Below, piece after piece: positions 60,088 through 64,000 of a stretch of 64,000 nucleotides of DNA; the stretch's first letter is position 1, and each line of letters opens with the position of its first letter. The stretch is taken from assembly GCA_040386335.1 (NCBI GenBank), contig JAZKFT010000021.1, forward strand, positions 1 to 64,000. The letters are read 5' to 3'. A program made the translations under genes and the position numbers. The notes below the pieces were generated by a model. That model was not told where the DNA came from and searched no databases. It worked only from the letters and a program-made list of their open reading frames with translations. The DNA is from JAZKFT01 sp040386335 (lineage in GTDB: Bacteria > Bacteroidota > Bacteroidia > Chitinophagales > Chitinophagaceae).

Positions 60088-63075
60088 TTAAGCTGATAAA
60101 CGCGGTGATAAAGTAATTAACACCCTGGTTCCTGCGGGAGTACCGCTACTATCAAACAAGTCAATTATTTCGATATTGGCAGAACCCGGACTCTGCTGGT
60201 TGAGTATGGCTATCCGCTGCAAAGCCAGTCTTGTGCCTTTTGACTCCAATTTCGCGGCACCTAGTTTCTGTTGCTTGATGTCTGCCGCTTTGCTTCTGCC
60301 CACACCATTGTCTTCTATCGCACATAGCAGCTTCCCCTCTGTTTCACTGAACTGCAGCAGTAATTTTTTCTCACCTTCTTTGTTGATCAATCCGTGCCAG
60401 ATGGCATTTTCAACAAAAGGTTGTAACAACAAAGACGGAACATAAATATCCTCTTTATCCAGCTTATCATCCAAGTCTATCGCATAGCTAAACGATTGGC
60501 TGAAGCGGAGCGATTCCAATGACAGGTACAAACGGATGGTTTCCAGTTCGCTGCTGAGAGGGATGAAATTACGTTCGGAATTATCAAGTACCAATCGTAA
60601 CAACTTGGAAAACCTGGAAAGGTAATCGTAGGCTGCATCTATTTTTTCGGTCACTATGCATTCCTGGATAGCGTTCAGCGAGTTGAAAATAAAATGAGGA
60701 TTCATCTGAGCCCGGATGGCCCTGGCTTCCAGTTCGGCCATTTGCTGTTTAAGAGCGGCTTTTGATCGTATCGCTTTTATCCGGCGCCTGAATAAAAAAT
60801 AGATGATGCCTGCAATCAGAACGAACACCAGTACCCGAAACCATCCCGTATTCCAAAATGGGGGACGGATGGTAAAGCTGTATTGTAGCAGGCCGGTTGT
60901 CCAAACATTATTATTGTTACATGCCTTTAATTGAAATGTATAGGTTCCAGGTTGTAAAAAATTAAAATCAGCAAAGCGGTTGCTGGTATAGGTCCAGGTA
61001 CTGTCGGCTTCCTTCAGGCGATAGGCGTACCGCACTTTGGAAGGGTCGGCAAGACATACAGCAGTGTACCGGAATTGCAACGAATTGTGATCATAGGAAA
61101 ATGTTGGTGATGCGATGCTTCCAAATTTTTCGGCAGCGCCATGGACCGAGATATTGTTCATGATCAGAACCGGCGGAAGGTTGTTGAGACCAATACTGTC
61201 CGGGTGAAAAGCAATGACACCCATTGAAGTAAGCCCCCAAATGGTGCCGTTTTTTTGCTGCTCCAGTTTTAAAGTTTGGTAATACGAAGAGAGCAGCCCG
61301 TCTTTTTCATTGAAGCTGAGTAGTTGCTCATTCATACCGGGATTCAGCAATACTGAGAAGCTCATATAGTCGCCACACCAGATGTTGCCGTTTTTATCTT
61401 CAAGTACAGACAGTGCATTGGCTGACGGTAACCCATTGCTCAAGTCGTACTTGTTGTGCAACACAAGGCCCCCGTTTTTATACCGGCATTGCAGTAAGCC
61501 TTTACCCATGGTGCCTATCCATACATTTCCCTTTCTATCGCTAACGATCTTATTAATGTACAAAGTTTTTACCGGCATATTGATAATGGAATCCTGCATC
61601 AGCACGTTATCACGTAACGCATAGATACCCTGTGCTCCATAAAACCAATAGGGTGAATTACCGGTTTGAAAACAACCAAATAACTCCGGGGCCCTCGTAT
61701 ATTTTTTTTGAAAAGGGTAGTAGGCTATGAGCGGATCTTTGGCCAGCGGGTCGATGGCCGTAACACCATTTTCTGTACATGCAAATAATTTACTATCAGT
61801 AGTTGCATATAGCGCTTCGCAATTGTTATCCTTTAAAAAACCAGTGTTCTCCCAATGGGTAAGTTTTTGATTCCCGAACCGGCTAATGCCTTTATAGCCG
61901 CTACCCGCCCACAGAGCGCCGTCTGCTGCTTCGTACATGCACATCACTTCGGCATTTGAAAACAGCGCAGGTATTGTTTTGTCCTGCAGTATGGCTTCGC
62001 CTGTTTTTTTAAATACGATTCCACGATTACCGCCAAATATCAGGTCGCCATTTTTTCTTTCAAGAAATGAAAATGCCTCGGTGTGCACACCTCCCTGCAA
62101 TACATACTGCCTGAAAGCTGTTTTTCTGAATTTCTGTAATCCTTCCCATGAGCCTATCCAAATATTTCCTTCCACATCTGTCAGTGCGGCCACGGCATTA
62201 TTGGTAATGGTACCGAACGAAACCACCGGCTGAATGGCTCCATTTTCTAATTTGCCAACACCACTGGTTGTTAATGCAAATGGCCTGTTCCCGGAAATGA
62301 AGACCGTCCTCCCCAAAAAATCTTCTGTGTAGTTGGTGCTTAATTTCCCCTGTATCATTTGAGTGGGGTGACCATCATAGCAGTTCCAGAAAATACTGTC
62401 GGGCGAAGTAGCTGCCACCGAACGGACATAGTTGTATGGATCGGGATTGGCCCATATTTTTTCGTAGGTATTGAGGTTATATGGCATCTTAAAGATACCG
62501 TCAAAAGATGCCGCATAAACATTCTGTTTATTGTCGGTGCAAAGACCAAATATTCTTTTATTGACCAGCCCAAAAGGCGAAATGGGAATGGTTGCCAGAT
62601 GATTTTTATACACCTGCAGAATTTGCCGCTCAGTTATTTTGTACAAACCATTCAGGTCGCCCACCCACACATTACCGGAGGCATCCGTAAGCAATGCTTC
62701 CACAGCAAGCATGGTCTTATTTCGTAAACCTACCTGGTAAATGCTATCGTTTGTAAAATAGAAAAGTCCCTTATCTCCACCAATCCAAACCGCTCCAAGA
62801 CTATCCTCCGTAATGCATAGCACACGACCCACAGATTCGTTGGCTGAAGTATACTGGTAGTTGGTAAAACCATACCCGTCAAATACACTCACGCCCAGTT
62901 CGGTGCCCACCCAAAGCATCCGGTTGCTTGTTTGGGCCAGGGCGAAAATTTTGGAGGATGGCAACCCGTTGCGGGTGCCAAAAGTTTCCAATTGGTAATG
63001 TGATGGTTGTGAAACGCCAACTGTACCCAGCACGACCATAAGTATGCAAACTGATATGTGCCGGTATCGGATCAT
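60088..63075 (-). CDS. Sensor histidine kinase with two-component regulator propeller (LytS type)
   Basis: The 995-residue membrane sensor has a signal peptide or anchor, then beta-propeller blades (Reg_prop motif, as in FGTRNGLPSSKIFALAQ and GNIWIGSWEGLQKF). A Y_Y_Y domain (QFRYTAVCLADPSKVRYAYR) is followed by one membrane helix (about 755-780) and a coiled coil. A LytS/YehU-type kinase follows with phosphoacceptor His near 790 (NPHFIFNSLNAIQE) and an ATPase box (IEDNGVGR). The propeller is periplasmic and probably senses a ligand. The frame extends to a GTG at 63135, but ATG 63075 begins the signal sequence. Confidence 0.92.
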   Translation of the reverse strand: MIRYRHISVCILMVVLGTVGVSQPSHYQLETFGTRNGLPSSKIFALAQTSNRMLWVGTELGVSVFDGYGFTNYQYTSANESVGRVLCITEDSLGAVWIGGDKGLFYFTNDSIYQVGLRNKTMLAVEALLTDASGNVWVGDLNGLYKITERQILQVYKNHLATIPISPFGLVNKRIFGLCTDNKQNVYAASFDGIFKMPYNLNTYEKIWANPDPYNYVRSVAATSPDSIFWNCYDGHPTQMIQGKLSTNYTEDFLGRTVFISGNRPFALTTSGVGKLENGAIQPVVSFGTITNNAVAALTDVEGNIWIGSWEGLQKFRKTAFRQYVLQGGVHTEAFSFLERKNGDLIFGGNRGIVFKKTGEAILQDKTIPALFSNAEVMCMYEAADGALWAGSGYKGISRFGNQKLTHWENTGFLKDNNCEALYATTDSKLFACTENGVTAIDPLAKDPLIAYYPFQKKYTRAPELFGCFQTGNSPYWFYGAQGIYALRDNVLMQDSIINMPVKTLYINKIVSDRKGNVWIGTMGKGLLQCRYKNGGLVLHNKYDLSNGLPSANALSVLEDKNGNIWCGDYMSFSVLLNPGMNEQLLSFNEKDGLLSSYYQTLKLEQQKNGTIWGLTSMGVIAFHPDSIGLNNLPPVLIMNNISVHGAAEKFGSIASPTFSYDHNSLQFRYTAVCLADPSKVRYAYRLKEADSTWTYTSNRFADFNFLQPGTYTFQLKACNNNNVWTTGLLQYSFTIRPPFWNTGWFRVLVFVLIAGIIYFLFRRRIKAIRSKAALKQQMAELEARAIRAQMNPHFIFNSLNAIQECIVTEKIDAAYDYLSRFSKLLRLVLDNSERNFIPLSSELETIRLYLSLESLRFSQSFSYAIDLDDKLDKEDIYVPSLLLQPFVENAIWHGLINKEGEKKLLLQFSETEGKLLCAIEDNGVGRSKAADIKQQKLGAAKLESKGTRLALQRIAILNQQSPGSANIEIIDLFDSSGTPAGTRVLITLSPRLSA

Positions 63076-63254
63076 TTTCGGGTAAAAATATAAAGCCTTT
63101 TGGCGATAACAAGCCCATTCAATCATTGTTGTCACCTTTTAATAGTTGCCGTAGCAGAGAAATGACCTTTCGATAATCAAATGATGCCAATTACTTGTTT
63201 TTGTCGCCGTTTGCACCAGATGGGAAATAGATTTAGGATAGAAACCTAACTTGT

Positions 63255-63563
63255 ATGACAGCCGCCTATCCAATACCGTTGAAAATAAAGGAAATCATGG
63301 ATGAAATGAAACACACCGGTCTGTGGACCACTACCAGCCCGGCATGGGTGGAGGAATATGAGAAGCGAAATATTGCAACGGGTAGTGACTTTGGCGAATG
63401 GCTTCAATTTGTGTACCTGCCAAACCGGTTGCAGGGCTATCAGCAAGGCGAGGTCGCCAATTCCCGCCAATACCTGGTACCACAGGCTATTAAATTTTTT
63501 GGCGAAGATGTAAAGAGGGGCAAACTGCTCCAATTATTGATTGAACTAGATTCTTTATCATAA
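63255..63563 (+). CDS. YqcC-like protein
   Basis: The 102-residue protein matches the YqcC (DUF446) pattern: a Trp in an acidic N-terminal segment, GEWLQFVYLPNRLQGY, a basic middle and LLQLLIELDSL at the end. The family's function is unproven. There is no signal peptide. It lies 11 nt upstream of the truncated secreted protein gene on the same strand, and is divergent from the sensor kinase. Confidence 0.8.
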   Translation: MTAAYPIPLKIKEIMDEMKHTGLWTTTSPAWVEEYEKRNIATGSDFGEWLQFVYLPNRLQGYQQGEVANSRQYLVPQAIKFFGEDVKRGKLLQLLIELDSLS

Positions 63564-63573
63564 AAACGTAAAC

Positions 63574-64000
63574 ATGAAAAACAAATTACCCTTCTTGTTA
63601 ATGGCTGCTTTCTGCTTTGTTTTTAGTACCAGGTCTTTTGCAGATGTTACGCTGAGTAGTGAGGTTGTTGCTGCATCGAATGCATCCCAGGGCAGCACTA
63701 ATAATATTCTTTATATCGTAAAAATGGACGTGACCACTACCACGGTAACCACATCAACCATTCAATTTATTCTGACCGGTACTCACGACAACAACGACCT
63801 GGACAATGTAAGAGTATTTACTAACACCACCGCCACTTTAACCGGGGCAACCAACCGCGGCAGTCTCGGTGCCGGTTTTGCCGCCCCCCACACTTATAAC
63901 ATTAATTACAACGACTTTTCCATTACCGCGGGCAGCACCTTGTATTTTATCATTACGGGAGACGTAAATGCCACAGGCACAAGTGGCAATACTTTTAAAC
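63574..64000 (+). CDS. Secreted protein, truncated by the window edge
   Basis: The first 142 residues are visible. A signal peptide (LLMAAFCFVFSTRSFA) is followed by a Thr/Asn-rich beta-type region (TSTIQFILTG, AHTYNINYNDFS-like and STLYFIITGDVNATG). It is probably a surface or secreted beta-sandwich protein, and could be a T9SS cargo, but the C-terminus is outside the window. ATG 63574 follows the YqcC-like gene closely, suggesting an operon. Confidence 0.75.
   Translation, partial: MKNKLPFLLMAAFCFVFSTRSFADVTLSSEVVAASNASQGSTNNILYIVKMDVTTTTVTTSTIQFILTGTHDNNDLDNVRVFTNTTATLTGATNRGSLGAGFAAPHTYNINYNDFSITAGSTLYFIITGDVNATGTSGNTFK

Noticed and set aside
1..64000. Mobile element, prophage or defence island
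   Set aside because: No transposase, integrase, phage structural or defence-type gene is present; all genes look like resident chromosomal functions.

Overview
The window looks like ordinary chromosome from a Bacteroidota bacterium, most likely family Chitinophagaceae. The evidence is two proteins with type IX secretion C-terminal sorting domains, FecA- and BtuB-like TonB-dependent receptors, DUF5686 and DUF4836 proteins, archaeal-type ProS, a LytS/LytTR pair whose sensor carries a beta-propeller, TAnnTTTG-type -7 promoter boxes, and no clear Shine-Dalgarno sequences. No rRNA, phage, IS element, CRISPR array or defence island was seen.

Layout. 1-9.4 kb: an Asn/Ser-rich lipoprotein, proS, two similar small membrane proteins, an RDD protein, a DUF5686 outer-membrane protein and a small ABC transporter. 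9.4-17 kb: a DUF4836 lipoprotein, a PAP2 phosphatase, a large T9SS beta-propeller protein and glpK. 17-25.5 kb: a Clp cluster with two ClpP paralogues followed by clpX, then a helical small protein, an ArsC-like reductase, a cytochrome c, a lipoprotein of unknown function and recQ. 25.9-32.7 kb: kdsD, an S41 peptidase and manC on the plus strand, facing RNase G, a 31-residue basic ribosomal-type protein and a TPR protein on the minus strand. 32.9-42.8 kb: a delta-60-repeat propeller protein, elaA, and a pectin group (six-hairpin glycosidase, pectinesterase, T9SS pectate lyase). 43-46.4 kb: tRNA-Arg(CCG), marC, a CWC zinc-ribbon protein and a BtuB receptor behind a cobalamin riboswitch. 46.5-58.3 kb: a J-domain protein, gpsA, an efflux adaptor and TolC without a pump, a Cys/Met-metabolism PLP enzyme, an APC permease, a FecA-like receptor and a YwqK/TonB protein. 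58.3-64 kb: an aldose epimerase-like protein, the LytTR regulator with its sensor kinase, a YqcC-like protein and the start of a secreted protein cut by the window edge.

The most unusual signal is not a gene. At least fourteen genes are followed, usually from the stop codon itself, by arrays of degenerate 7-8 nt repeats. Many have a complementary second arm and could fold into long hairpins. The unit differs between loci but falls into a few families (GGCAGTT, GGTCATT, GGATTAG, CGACCGT, ATTCAAG and others), and one array supplies the final codons and stop codon of its gene. A second class of GC-rich palindromes resembles REP elements; one is a four-copy set of GACCCCAACGGGGTC, and another sits inside the cobalamin riboswitch. 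Two genes too short for routine ORF calling were found: a 31-residue ribosomal-type protein (31629-31724) and a 35-residue single-span membrane peptide (47811-47918).
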